A DNA stretch of 64,000 bases, taken from assembly GCF_028281305.1 (NCBI RefSeq), contig NZ_JANQKD010000044.1, positions 62,001-126,000 of the forward strand. Reading direction: 5' to 3'. This DNA is from Pelagibius sp. Lineage in GTDB: Bacteria > Pseudomonadota > Alphaproteobacteria > Kiloniellales > Kiloniellaceae. The notes beneath the pieces are model-generated. The model ran no database searches. It saw only the letters and a program-made list of their open reading frames with translations, and was not told the DNA's origin. This document shows, in pieces, positions 26,623 to 35,040 of this stretch. Each line of letters begins with the position of its first letter. The stretch's first letter is position 1. The position numbers were made by a program, and so were the translations under genes.

Positions 26623-27285
26623 ATGGAAAAGCGGGCGGAAAGGCTGCGGGACGTGCTGGAGGAGGAGATCCTCACCGGCGTGCTGAGGCCGGGAGACCGG
26701 CTGGAGGAACTGTTGCTGGCCGAACGCTTCGGCGTCTCCCGCACCCCGATCCGTGAAGCCCTGTTTCAGCTTTCCGCCGCCGGCCTGATCGAGCAGCGGC
26801 CGCGGCGCGGTACCTTCGTGGCCGAACTCGGCCCGCGGCGGTTGATGGAGATGTTCGACGTCATGGCGGAGCTGGAGGCGATGTGCGCACGCCTGGCCGC
26901 CCGCCGCGCGACGCCGGAGGATCTGGCCGCGCTGCGCCGTGCCCATACCGGCTGCGAGGCTGCCGCAGAGCGCGGCGACTGCGACGGCTACTACTATGAA
27001 AACGAAGTCTTTCACGAGGCGATCCGCGACGCGAGCCGCAACGAGTTCCTGGTCGAGCAGGCCAGCGCCCTGCAGAAACGCCTGAAAGCCTATCGGCGCC
27101 TGCAACTGCGGGCGCGCGACCGCGTGCGTGCTTCCTTTGCGGAGCACGAAGCCATCATCGCGGCCATCGAAGCCGGCGATGCCGAGGCCGCCGCGGAGGC
27201 CATGCGCATCCACGTGACGGTGCAGGGCGAGCGCTTCGCCGACCTGCTGGCCTCGCTGGAGCAACGCAAGGCCAAGAGCGCCTGA
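26623..27285 (+). CDS. matR: GntR/FCD regulator of the malonate operon
   Basis: This 220-residue regulator has a winged helix (GDRLEELLLAERFGVSRTPIREALFQL, about residues 25-51) and an FCD ligand domain with the metal-binding pattern seen in ENEVFHEAIRD and FAEHEAIIAAIEAGD. Divergence from matPQMAB and the palindrome between them argue that it senses malonate or malonyl-CoA and represses the operon and itself. Name by synteny with rhizobial MatR; the effector is not proven. Confidence 0.8.
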   Translation: MEKRAERLRDVLEEEILTGVLRPGDRLEELLLAERFGVSRTPIREALFQLSAAGLIEQRPRRGTFVAELGPRRLMEMFDVMAELEAMCARLAARRATPEDLAALRRAHTGCEAAAERGDCDGYYYENEVFHEAIRDASRNEFLVEQASALQKRLKAYRRLQLRARDRVRASFAEHEAIIAAIEAGDAEAAAEAMRIHVTVQGERFADLLASLEQRKAKSA

Positions 27286-27430
27286 CTTTCTCAGTCTGGC
27301 CAACGAAAACAACGAAAACAGACGGGTGCAGGGGAGTCCCGCTGCAGCGCCTTTGCGGCGGAAACGGTCAGGCAAGAGGGGCATTTGCCGCCGCAGTCTG
27401 ATTGTCCAATGCCGGTTCTGCGGCTTCCTC

Positions 27431-28096
27431 CTAGCGGCTCCAGGAGACGGCGACCTTACGGGCCAGCTCCTGATTGAACAGCCGTTCCATGGAGGTGCCG
27501 AGCGCCGGTGTGCGCAAGATCGCCTTGCGCAGGGCCTCGCGTGGCCAGGCGATGTATTCGGTTCCCGCCGCCGCCCGCACGGAGGCCGTCGCCGCGCCGC
27601 CGAGCAGGAAGGAAATCTCGCCGATGAAAACGCCGGGGCCGGAGGCGAAGCTGGCGCCATCCTTTTCGATTTCAACCTGGCCGCTGGTCACGAAGTAGAG
27701 GCTGGGGACAGCTTCGCCTTCGCGGGTGAGTTCGACGGTTTGCTCGGCCGTGTGCCACTCCGCCATCTGCATGAGGCGCCGGAATTCGCCGGGAGTCAGC
27801 ACCTTGCGGATGTTGAGAAACGACTCGCTGGTCCGGTCGCCGGGGCGCTGATGGCGGTCGTGAAGCAGGCGCAGGATGCCGATCAGGCCGGCCAGCGCGA
27901 GCACCGAGGACCAGAAGATCGCACCCAGCAAAGGATCGTCCGGATGAAAGTAGTAGTAGGGAATGTAGAGCAGGTTCCCTGCCAGAACGAGGCACCGCAG
28001 CGTGAGCTGCCCGCGGTTCAGAAAACCGAGCACCTGAAGCAGCGCCGCCGCATGGACCAGCAGCCCCGCATTCAAAGCAAGATCAAATTCCTGCAT
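27431..28096 (-). CDS. Popeye-like cyclic nucleotide-binding membrane protein
   Basis: This 221-residue protein starts with two or three membrane helices (ALNAGLLVHAAALLQVLGF, LVLAGNLLYIPYYYF, IFWSSVLALAGLIGIL, residues 5-80). Then come FLNIRKVLTPGEFRRLMQM and a cyclic nucleotide-binding-like barrel (SLYFVTSGQVEIEKDG, GVFIGEISFLLGG), ending with YIAWPREALRKAIL. The order and the tail resemble Popeye-domain proteins more than CRP regulators. No DNA-binding domain. It may sense cAMP at the membrane. Ligand and partner unknown. A relic of a second copy lies just upstream. Confidence 0.7.
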   Translation of the reverse strand: MQEFDLALNAGLLVHAAALLQVLGFLNRGQLTLRCLVLAGNLLYIPYYYFHPDDPLLGAIFWSSVLALAGLIGILRLLHDRHQRPGDRTSESFLNIRKVLTPGEFRRLMQMAEWHTAEQTVELTREGEAVPSLYFVTSGQVEIEKDGASFASGPGVFIGEISFLLGGAATASVRAAAGTEYIAWPREALRKAILRTPALGTSMERLFNQELARKVAVSWSR

Positions 28097-28210
28097 TCCC
28101 CACCCCTTTTTGAACCCCTTTGCCGCGTCATCCCGGCAGCCGAAAGGCTCTCCCAAGCCCTGCGACGAAGCGCTGCGGAACACTCCGTCCATCAAATCTA
28201 GACGATATGA

Positions 28211-28396
28211 TTATATCGGTCGGCTGCGGGCGGCCCTGTGGGGATTCTCACGCGCGAAGGGATCGGCACCGGGATTGGCGTGCTGCCGTTCCAGGCGGGA
28301 GACGGCGACACTGCGCGCCAATACCTGGTGCAACAGCCGCTCCATCGAGGTGCCCAGGTTGGGCGCGCGCTCGCCGGAGGATCGACCGGCGGTGCT
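28211..28396 (-). pseudogene. C-terminal remnant of a second Popeye-like gene
   Basis: A minus-strand frame directly after the racemase stop reads GTSMERLLHQVLARSVAVSR and ends at TAA 28213-28211. The neighbour at 27431 ends GTSMERLFNQELARKVAVSW. The DNA is alike too (for example CAGCCGCTCCAT versus CAGCCGTTCCAT). No start and no upstream body remain, so this is a truncated duplicate whose front was lost, perhaps when the racemase gene was joined here. The rest of 28097-28210 shows no gene. Confidence 0.65.
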
Positions 28397-29419
28397 TTAG
28401 ACCACCTGGAAGCCGTGGGCGTAGGGGTCGCGGTCGTCGATGGTGATGGTGTTGAGGCCGGTCATGCGTGCCCAGCCTTCGATGGAGGGGACGATGGCGG
28501 CGTGGTTGCCGACCTTGGTTTCCCCCTCGATGCGCCCGGTGAAGAGGCTGCCGATGATGCTCTCGTGCACGAAGCGCTGGCCGGTCTTCAGGCGGTCTTT
28601 GGCGTGCAGTTGGGCCATGCGGGCCGAGGTGCCGGTGCCGCAGGGGCTGCGGTCGATGGCCTTGTCGCCGTAGAAGACCGCGTTGCGGGCATCGGCCCCC
28701 GGCTGGGTTGGGGCGCCGGTCCAGAGTATGTGGCTGACGCCGCGGATTGTCGGGTCCTCTGGGTGGACGATCTCCACCGCGTCGTTGAGCGCCCGGCGCA
28801 GCAGCGGGGAGAGCCGCAGGATGTCGCCGGCGCCGAGCTGCGCGAGATCCTCGTAGCCGGGCTGCGGTTCCACGATGGCGTAAAAGTTGCCGCCGTAGGC
28901 GATGTCGACGCTGAGCGGGCCGAGGCCGGGGCAGTCCACGGTCACGGCCTCGGCGGCCAGGTAGGCACCGACGTTTGTCAGGCGAACGGAGTCCACATAG
29001 CCGGCCTGGAGGTCGTAGCGCGCCTCCACAGGGCCCGCAGGGGTGTCGAGCATCAGACGTCCCGGCTCGCGCGGCTGCACCAGTCCGCGTTCGACGGCGA
29101 AGGTCACTGTGCCGATGGTGCCGTGCCCGCACATCGGCAGGCAGCCGCTGGTCTCGATGTACAGCACGCCGACGTCGCAGTCCTCCCGGGTGGCCGGGTA
29201 GAGGATGGCGCCGGACATCATGTCGTGGCCGCGCGGCTCGAACATCAGGCCGGTGCGGATCCAGTCGTAGCGGGCGAGGAAGTCCTGCCGCCGGGCGCTC
29301 ATGCTGGCGCCCTCCAGCGCCGGGCCGCCGCCGGCGACCAGCCGCACCGGGTTGCCGCAGGTGTGTCCGTCGATGCAGAAAAAGGTGTTGGGCTTCACCG
29401 GCCCGGGTGCCCCGTTCAT
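28397..29419 (-). CDS. Proline racemase family, probable 4-hydroxyproline 2-epimerase
   Basis: This 340-residue enzyme has both active-site cysteines: the first in CLPMCGHGTIG and the second in DRSPCGTGTSARMAQL. Having two Cys fits epimerase/racemase activity rather than trans-3-hydroxyproline dehydratase, where one is replaced. The likely reaction is trans-4-hydroxy-L-proline to cis-4-hydroxy-D-proline. The ATG at 29419 gives the usual start MNGAPGPVKPNTFFCIDGH; the frame runs to 29662 without support. It is divergent from the GMC oxidoreductase. Confidence 0.82.
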   Translation of the reverse strand: MNGAPGPVKPNTFFCIDGHTCGNPVRLVAGGGPALEGASMSARRQDFLARYDWIRTGLMFEPRGHDMMSGAILYPATREDCDVGVLYIETSGCLPMCGHGTIGTVTFAVERGLVQPREPGRLMLDTPAGPVEARYDLQAGYVDSVRLTNVGAYLAAEAVTVDCPGLGPLSVDIAYGGNFYAIVEPQPGYEDLAQLGAGDILRLSPLLRRALNDAVEIVHPEDPTIRGVSHILWTGAPTQPGADARNAVFYGDKAIDRSPCGTGTSARMAQLHAKDRLKTGQRFVHESIIGSLFTGRIEGETKVGNHAAIVPSIEGWARMTGLNTITIDDRDPYAHGFQVV

Positions 29420-29579
29420 GGGGGCCGAGTATCGGCTCCGCTCCCCCCTTTGGCAATGCTGGCGGCCGGGCTGGGCCGGGCCGCCGCAGGCCCACGTGGC
29501 GTCACGGTCATGACACTGGATTTGTACGGCGCCGCGACTGTTACATGCGCTCTGGCATTTCAGGGGCAGCAAGGCGCAG

Positions 29580-31280
29580 ATGGCCGAAACGTTCGACGAC
29601 CTGCAATCGGTCCTGCTCGAGACCACGCCGGAGCGGATCTCGTCGCTCTCCGCGGATGCCATTGTCGTCGGTGGCGGAGCGGCCGGCGGTCTGGCCTCGC
29701 TGCTGCTCTGCGAGGCCGGCCTTCGGGTCCTGACACTCGATGCCGGCGTCCGAAAGGGTTTCCTCCAGGCACCCTACTCACGGGCGCTGTCTGCGGTCGT
29801 GACCCGCATCGCAACGCCGGAGATGTTCGAGCGCCTGCCGCTGAGCATCTCCAACCTGGGCCGCAAGGCCTTGCGCCTGGCTGGCCGGCTGCGTCAGCCC
29901 GTACAGTCGCGCTGCTTTGCCTGGGAACTGCAGCCGGACTGTCTGGTCGACGATCGCGACAACCCCTATCTGTCCGATCCTGATGGCTCGTTCTGCTGGT
30001 TTCGGTCCCGCCAGCTCGGCGGGCGCATGATCGTGCCGGGCCACGGGCGTCAGTACTTCAGGCTGAGTGCCGCCGACCTCCACCCGCGAGACGGCTTGAG
30101 CCCGCCCTGGCCGGTGACGGCCGAAGACCTGGCGCCCTGGTATGCGCTGGTCGAACGCCGGCTGGGGCTGCATGGCCGCCGGGAAGGCCATCCCTGGGTG
30201 CCGGACAGCGAGATCGCCCAGGCGATCGAGCCGACGCCGGCTGAGGCCGATCTGATGGCGGCGATTAACCGCCACTGGCCGCATCTGCATCCCATCGCCG
30301 GCCGCTTTGCCCCGCCGCTGGCGTCTCTGGCGCAGGCGGCGCATACCGGCCGGCTGGCCTGCCGCCAGGGAGCCGTCGTGCGACAGATCCATGTGGACGG
30401 CAAGGGCGCGGTCTGCGGCGTCAGCTTCGTCGACGATGCCAGCGGCGCAGCGCTCCGCGTCGAGGCGCCGCTGGTGTTCCTCTGCGCGTCGACGCTGGAA
30501 TCGACGCGCCTCCTGATGCTGTCGCGTTCTCCACGGCATCCGGAAGGTCTTGGGGGTGCATCGGGCGCTCTCGGCCGCAACCTTATGGACCACGTGGTCA
30601 TGAGCGGGCGTGGCTTTGGGCCCGCGCTGCCAGGGGGCCGCGCGACCCTTGTGGACGGGCGCAGTGTTTACGTCCCGCGTTTCGACCTTCAGGACGGAGC
30701 GGATGGTCAGGCGCCAGGGACGGGGCGCGGCTTCGGCGTCCAGCTCTACCGGATGTCCAAGGGCGCCGATGCTTCGTTCTTTCAGGCGGTCGCCTTTGCC
30801 GAGATGACGCCGCGCCCGGACAACCGGGTCATGCTCGACGGCCGGATGAGGGACCGCTGGGGTGTGCCGGCACTTTCGATCCACTGCCGTCACAGCGTGG
30901 AAGAGATCGATCAGGCCCGGCGGCAGTCGGCGGCCTTGCAGGCCATTGCAGATGTCCTCGGCGTGACCTTGTCGGACCTGAACACCCGACCGACCCCGCC
31001 CGGCATGGCAATCCACGAATGCGGTACGGCCCGCATGGGCAGCACGCCGGAGACCTCCGTGCTCGATCCATTCAATCAATGCTGGGACGCAAAGGGCCTC
31101 TATGTCACCGACGGCGCCTGCTTTCCGTCGCAGGGTGCGCAGAACCCGACGCTGACCATCATGGCCCTGACGGCGCGGGCCTGCGATCACGCCCTGCGCG
31201 GCCTGAAGGCCTCGGCAACGGCCGATTTTAGCGACGGCCGGCAGACAATCGGCCAGCCTGTCGGCGCCCCGGTCGGGTGA
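29580..31280 (+). CDS. GMC-family FAD oxidoreductase
   Basis: This 566-residue flavoprotein has the dinucleotide motif AIVVGGGAAGGLASLLL (about residues 27-43), the second FAD segment SRQLGGRMIVPGHG, and the GMC C-terminal active site IHECGTARMG...QNPTLTIMALTARACDH with His then Asn. It oxidises an alcohol or sugar; the substrate is unknown. No signal peptide or Tat motif is visible, so it is likely cytosolic. Its stop overlaps the start of the aldo/keto reductase (TGATG), indicating a coupled pair. Confidence 0.8.
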   Translation: MAETFDDLQSVLLETTPERISSLSADAIVVGGGAAGGLASLLLCEAGLRVLTLDAGVRKGFLQAPYSRALSAVVTRIATPEMFERLPLSISNLGRKALRLAGRLRQPVQSRCFAWELQPDCLVDDRDNPYLSDPDGSFCWFRSRQLGGRMIVPGHGRQYFRLSAADLHPRDGLSPPWPVTAEDLAPWYALVERRLGLHGRREGHPWVPDSEIAQAIEPTPAEADLMAAINRHWPHLHPIAGRFAPPLASLAQAAHTGRLACRQGAVVRQIHVDGKGAVCGVSFVDDASGAALRVEAPLVFLCASTLESTRLLMLSRSPRHPEGLGGASGALGRNLMDHVVMSGRGFGPALPGGRATLVDGRSVYVPRFDLQDGADGQAPGTGRGFGVQLYRMSKGADASFFQAVAFAEMTPRPDNRVMLDGRMRDRWGVPALSIHCRHSVEEIDQARRQSAALQAIADVLGVTLSDLNTRPTPPGMAIHECGTARMGSTPETSVLDPFNQCWDAKGLYVTDGACFPSQGAQNPTLTIMALTARACDHALRGLKASATADFSDGRQTIGQPVGAPVG

Positions 31281-32317
31281 TGGCGGAGACCTTGAGCGCC
31301 TTGTTGGGCAAGGCCTTTGCGGACGGCGGGCCCCGGCTGGGCTTCGGCACCGGCGACGTCTATGGGCGCGACCGCGCCGAGGCCTCGCGGCGCCTGATCG
31401 ACAGCGCCCTCGATCATGGGTTCCGCTACATCGACACGGCGCGGCTTTACGGCGACGGCAGCGCGGAGTCGGTGATCGGTGCGGCGCTCGCCGGTCGCCG
31501 CGATCAGGTTGTGCTGGCCAGCAAGGTGGGCATCCTGCCCTGGCGCATGCGTCGCGGACTGCGGATTGCTCACCGCGTGCGGCGCCTCGCTAGAAAAGGG
31601 GGCGGTCTTGCCAGGGCCCTGGTTGCAGCGCCGGAACCGGCGGGCGCGCTCTTCGGTGCCTTTGGGCTCGGTCAATTGCGCCGCAGCCTGGAGGCCAGCC
31701 TGAAGGCGCTGCGCACCGATCACCTGGACATCCTGCTGCTGCACGAATGTACCCCAGCCGACGCCCTGCGCCCGGAAATCCAGGACTTCCTCGCCCGCGT
31801 GGTGCAGGAGGGCAAGGTGCGTCATTGCGGGATTGCGGCCACGGTCGCGGCGACGGCCGAGATCCTCGACCGAAAGCCCCCGACCATCGAGATTGTGCAG
31901 GGCCCCAGCGATGCGCGGGAGCGCAACCTGCCTCTCTACCGCCGCGCCTCCGGCGGTTTCGTCGTGACCCACTCGGTGCTCAAGACCCTGCTGCCGGAGA
32001 TCGCCGCGCGGGCCAGAGCCGATGCGGCCTATGCGGCCCGCTTCGCCGAGACGACCGGTGCGGACGGCCGCGATCCGGCGGCCGTGGCGACCCTCCTGCT
32101 CGCCCATGCCCTCCGGGAGAACAGCGAGGGCGTCGTCCTGTTCTCGACCCTGAAACCGGAGCGGGCGGCCGCCGTCCGCAAGGCGCTCTCGGACGCCTCT
32201 TTCTCGGCGGAGCAGTTCTCCGGCCTGGAGCAGGCCGTTGCCGAACGCCTGCCGGTCCAAAATCCGCCCGAGAACCTGGCCGAGAACCCGGCCGGACTGG
32301 CCTCCCAGGGAGGCTAG
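31280..32317 (+). CDS. Aldo/keto reductase coupled to the GMC oxidoreductase
   Basis: This 345-residue NADPH-type reductase shows the catalytic tetrad: Asp and Tyr in YIDTARLYGDG, Lys in VLASKVGIL and His in DILLLHECTP. The region between residues 90 and 130 carries an extra basic segment (WRMRRGLRIAHRVRRLARKG), unusual for the family. The ATG at 31280 shares one base with the GMC stop. GTG at 31277 is an alternative start. The substrate is unknown. A strong hairpin (32351-32394) follows. Confidence 0.78.
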   Translation: MAETLSALLGKAFADGGPRLGFGTGDVYGRDRAEASRRLIDSALDHGFRYIDTARLYGDGSAESVIGAALAGRRDQVVLASKVGILPWRMRRGLRIAHRVRRLARKGGGLARALVAAPEPAGALFGAFGLGQLRRSLEASLKALRTDHLDILLLHECTPADALRPEIQDFLARVVQEGKVRHCGIAATVAATAEILDRKPPTIEIVQGPSDARERNLPLYRRASGGFVVTHSVLKTLLPEIAARARADAAYAARFAETTGADGRDPAAVATLLLAHALRENSEGVVLFSTLKPERAAAVRKALSDASFSAEQFSGLEQAVAERLPVQNPPENLAENPAGLASQGG

Positions 32318-32350
32318 GCTCTCTGCAGTTCTGGTTGGGGGATCGAGATG

Positions 32351-32394
32351 GTGGCCGGCAAAAGGGGCGGCCCCGGGCGCCGCTTTTCGGCCAC
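32351..32394 (+). other. Hairpin after the aldo/keto reductase gene
   Basis: GTGGCCG (32351-32357) with CGGCCAC (32388-32394), supported inside by AAAAG/CTTTT, forms a long imperfect stem. There is no T-run, so termination is uncertain; it may be a processing or weak termination element before the next gene pair. Confidence 0.4.
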
Positions 32395-32466
32395 CCGCGC
32401 CTTGGCCGCTGCTGCGCGCCGGGAGGCTTTGCCTGGCCGCGTGGCGGCGGCTATAGTCGGCGTCTT

Positions 32467-33315
32467 ATGTCGATCGCTGCCATGGACAGTCCCGAAATCG
32501 TCGCCGACCGCAAAGACCAGGAGAAGGCCGGGGGTCAGCTTCTGGCCGAGGATGAGCCGCGCCCTTTTGAGCTTTTCAATCTCTCCGGCAGCGCGCCGGT
32601 GCTGCTGATCTGCGATCACGCCACCCGCTTCATTCCGCGTTCGCTGAACGCCCTCGGGCTCGACGAGGCCTGCCTTTCCCGCCATATCGCCTGGGACATC
32701 GGCATCGCCGAGGTGACCCGCCGTCTCGCCGAGCGCCTGGAGGCGCCGGCGGTCCTCAGCCACTTTTCCCGGCTGATCGTCGATCCCAACCGGCAGGTGA
32801 ACAACCCCACCTCGATCCCCGAGATCAGCGACGGTGTCATCGTGCCCGGCAACCGCGATCTCGATGAGCAGGCTGTTGCCGCCCGTCTGGAAGCCTTCTT
32901 CTATCCCTATCATGAGGCGATCGAACGCCAGCTGGACCGGATGATGGCGACGGGGACTGCGCCGGCGCTGATCTCCATGCACAGTTTTACGCCCGTGATG
33001 AGGGGGCAGGAGCGGCCTTGGGAGATCGGCATTCTGTGGAACAAGGATCCGCGCCTGCCCAAGCCGCTGATGGACCGGCTGCGGGCCGAGGGTCTGACCG
33101 TCGGCGACAACCTGCCGTACTCCGGCGCCGACGAGCACGGTTACAGCCAGCACGTCCACGGCGACCGCCGAGGCCTGGCCAATGCTCTCATCGAGGTCCG
33201 CCAGGATCTGATCGACACCCATCACGGTGCCGCCGAGTGGGCCGAGCGCCTGGGGCCCGTGCTGGAAGAGGTGTTGCGCGACCCGGAGCTCTACAAGGTG
33301 GAGCACTACGGCTGA
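32467..33315 (+). CDS. N-formylglutamate amidohydrolase family protein, second copy
   Basis: This 282-residue protein has the family motifs LICDHATRFIP (about residues 45-55), HIAWDIGIAEVTRRL, SHFSRLIVDPNR and ISMHSFTPVM. It differs from the copy at 977-1870 (for example CDHATR instead of SPHSG) and belongs to another branch. ATG at 32467; MDSPEIV at 32482 is an alternative. Its stop overlaps the next start (TGATG), so it is coupled to a carboxylate-amine ligase. The pair suggests that one forms and the other hydrolyses an amide bond of a glutamate-like compound. Confidence 0.82.
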   Translation: MSIAAMDSPEIVADRKDQEKAGGQLLAEDEPRPFELFNLSGSAPVLLICDHATRFIPRSLNALGLDEACLSRHIAWDIGIAEVTRRLAERLEAPAVLSHFSRLIVDPNRQVNNPTSIPEISDGVIVPGNRDLDEQAVAARLEAFFYPYHEAIERQLDRMMATGTAPALISMHSFTPVMRGQERPWEIGILWNKDPRLPKPLMDRLRAEGLTVGDNLPYSGADEHGYSQHVHGDRRGLANALIEVRQDLIDTHHGAAEWAERLGPVLEEVLRDPELYKVEHYG

Positions 33316-34454
33316 TGCGACGTGAGCCTTCCTTCACCGTCGGCATCGAGGAGGAGTACCTGCTGGTCGACCGCGAGACGCGGGACCTGGTCGTCGACCC
33401 GCCGGACGCCCTGATGACCCGCTGCGAGGCGGAACTGGCCGAACGGGTCAGCCCGGAGTTCCTGCAGTCGCAGATTGAGGTCGGCACCTCCAAGCGCGAG
33501 ACTGTGCGCGAGGCAGCCGAAGAGCTGGCGGAACTGCGCCGCTGCATCGCCCGCGTGGCGGCGGACTACAACCTCGCCCCCATCGCCGCCTCCACACATC
33601 CTTTTGCCCAGTGGGACGCCCAGAAGCACACCCGTAAGGAGCGCTACGACGAACTGGCGCGCGACATGCAGGCGGTGGTCCGCCGTCTTCTGATCTGCGG
33701 CATGCACGTTCATGTCGGGCTGGACGACGACGAACTGCGCATCGATCTGATGCAGCAGATCAGCTATTTCCTGCCACACCTGCTGGCGCTGTCTACCTCT
33801 TCGCCCTTCTGGCGGGGCGAGACGACGGGCCTGAAGTGTTACCGCCTGTCCGTATTCGAGGAACTGCCGCGCACCGGCCTGCCGGAGTCCTTCGACAGCT
33901 TCGGCGAGTATCAGCGCCATGTCGATGCCATGGTCAGCGCCGGGCTGATCGAGGATGCCACCAAGATCTGGTGGGACGTGCGGCCCTCTGCACGCTTCCC
34001 GACGCTGGAAATGCGGGTTGCCGATGTCTGCACCCGGATTGAGGATGGGATCACTGTGGCTGCGCTCTACGTCAGCCTGATGCGCATGCTCTATGCCTTG
34101 AAGCGCGACAATCAGCGCTGGCGCAAGTACAGCAACATGCTGATCCAGGAGAACCGCTGGCGGGCGCAGCGTTACGGCTTCGACGAGGGCCTGGTCGATT
34201 TCGGCAAGGGCGAGGTGGTTTCCTATGGGACCCTTCTTGAGGAGATCATCGGGCTGGTCTCCGAACATGCCGGGGCCCTGAACTGCCTGGAGGAGGTGGC
34301 ACACGCCCGGGATATCCTGAACCGCGGCACCTCGGCCCACCGCCAGATCGCAACCTATGACGCGGCGATTGCCGCCGGGGCCGACAAACGCGAGGCTCTG
34401 GCCCAGGTGGTGGATTTCCTGATCGCGGAGACCGTGCCCGGCGCCCCAACCTGA
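33315..34454 (+). CDS. Carboxylate-amine ligase, GCS2/YbdK family
   Basis: This 379-residue protein belongs to the glutamate-cysteine ligase family 2. Visible are FTVGIEEEYLLVDRETRDLV at the N-terminus (metal and substrate glutamates), QSQIEVGTSKRETVREA, GMHVHVGLDD and WWDVRPSARFPTLEMRVADV near the end. YbdK-type members have weak or no proven glutathione role, so the true substrates are unknown. The ATG at 33315 shares a base with the upstream stop. Its companion is an N-formylglutamate amidohydrolase-family enzyme. Confidence 0.85.
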   Translation: MRREPSFTVGIEEEYLLVDRETRDLVVDPPDALMTRCEAELAERVSPEFLQSQIEVGTSKRETVREAAEELAELRRCIARVAADYNLAPIAASTHPFAQWDAQKHTRKERYDELARDMQAVVRRLLICGMHVHVGLDDDELRIDLMQQISYFLPHLLALSTSSPFWRGETTGLKCYRLSVFEELPRTGLPESFDSFGEYQRHVDAMVSAGLIEDATKIWWDVRPSARFPTLEMRVADVCTRIEDGITVAALYVSLMRMLYALKRDNQRWRKYSNMLIQENRWRAQRYGFDEGLVDFGKGEVVSYGTLLEEIIGLVSEHAGALNCLEEVAHARDILNRGTSAHRQIATYDAAIAAGADKREALAQVVDFLIAETVPGAPT

Positions 34455-34567
34455 CGGGCCCCGGCCTGAAGGGCTGGACTTCGGCGCTGCAGTCCCCAGA
34501 TTCCACTAAAGCATCCGATACCTTTGGCCCGGGAGAGCCAAAGAAGAGAGCCAGGGAGAGAGCAAGA

Positions 34568-34864
34568 ATGGACGACAAGACCCGTACCGAACTGGAGGCT
34601 GCGGCCTTCCGCACACTGGTTTCCCACCTGCGCGAGCGCACGGACGTGCAGAACATCGACCTGATGAACCTGGCCGGGTTCTGCCGCAACTGCCTGTCCA
34701 AGTGGTACCGGGCCGCGGCCGAGGACAAGGGCATCGAGATGGACTACGACTCGGCGCGGGAGCTGATCTACGGCATGCCCTACGCCGATTGGAAGGCCAA
34801 GTACCAGACCGAGGCGACGCCGGAGCAGAAGGCCGCCTTCGAGGCCAGCCACAAGCACGGCTGA
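34568..34864 (+). CDS. DUF1244 protein
   Basis: This 98-residue protein matches DUF1244, a small helical domain common in alphaproteobacteria. The core is AGFCRNCLSKWYRAAAEDKG, with a CRNC pair that could bind metal, and YGMPYADWKAKYQTEATPEQ near the end. No biochemical role is known to me. The 5' region holds a CTTTGGC/GCCAAAG hairpin (34522-34543). It starts 113 bases after the ligase gene and precedes gapR. Confidence 0.82.
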   Translation: MDDKTRTELEAAAFRTLVSHLRERTDVQNIDLMNLAGFCRNCLSKWYRAAAEDKGIEMDYDSARELIYGMPYADWKAKYQTEATPEQKAAFEASHKHG

Positions 34865-34925
34865 CCGGTCAGGAGTACCGCCGAGCGGCCTCGCCGCGTT
34901 GCGGTGATCTGCGGGCTTTCCCCCG

Positions 34926-34974
34926 TTATCCACAGCTTTCCCGCGTTGTCAGTCTTCCGGCCCCGGTCTAGTCT
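34926..34974 (+). promoter_or_regulatory. gapR promoter with DnaA box
   Basis: TTATCCACA (34926-34934) is a perfect DnaA box. It lies 11 bases before a promoter: TTGTCA (34946-34951), 17 bases, TAGTCT (34969-34974). A CcrM-type GAATC (34995-34999) follows in the leader. DnaA may therefore tune gapR with replication. Confidence 0.6.
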
Positions 34975-35040
34975 CGGCGCCCTTCAGCAGGCCTGAATCA
35001 GCAGTCTGGCTCGGGCGCATCTAGAGGAGTTTGTACGTCT

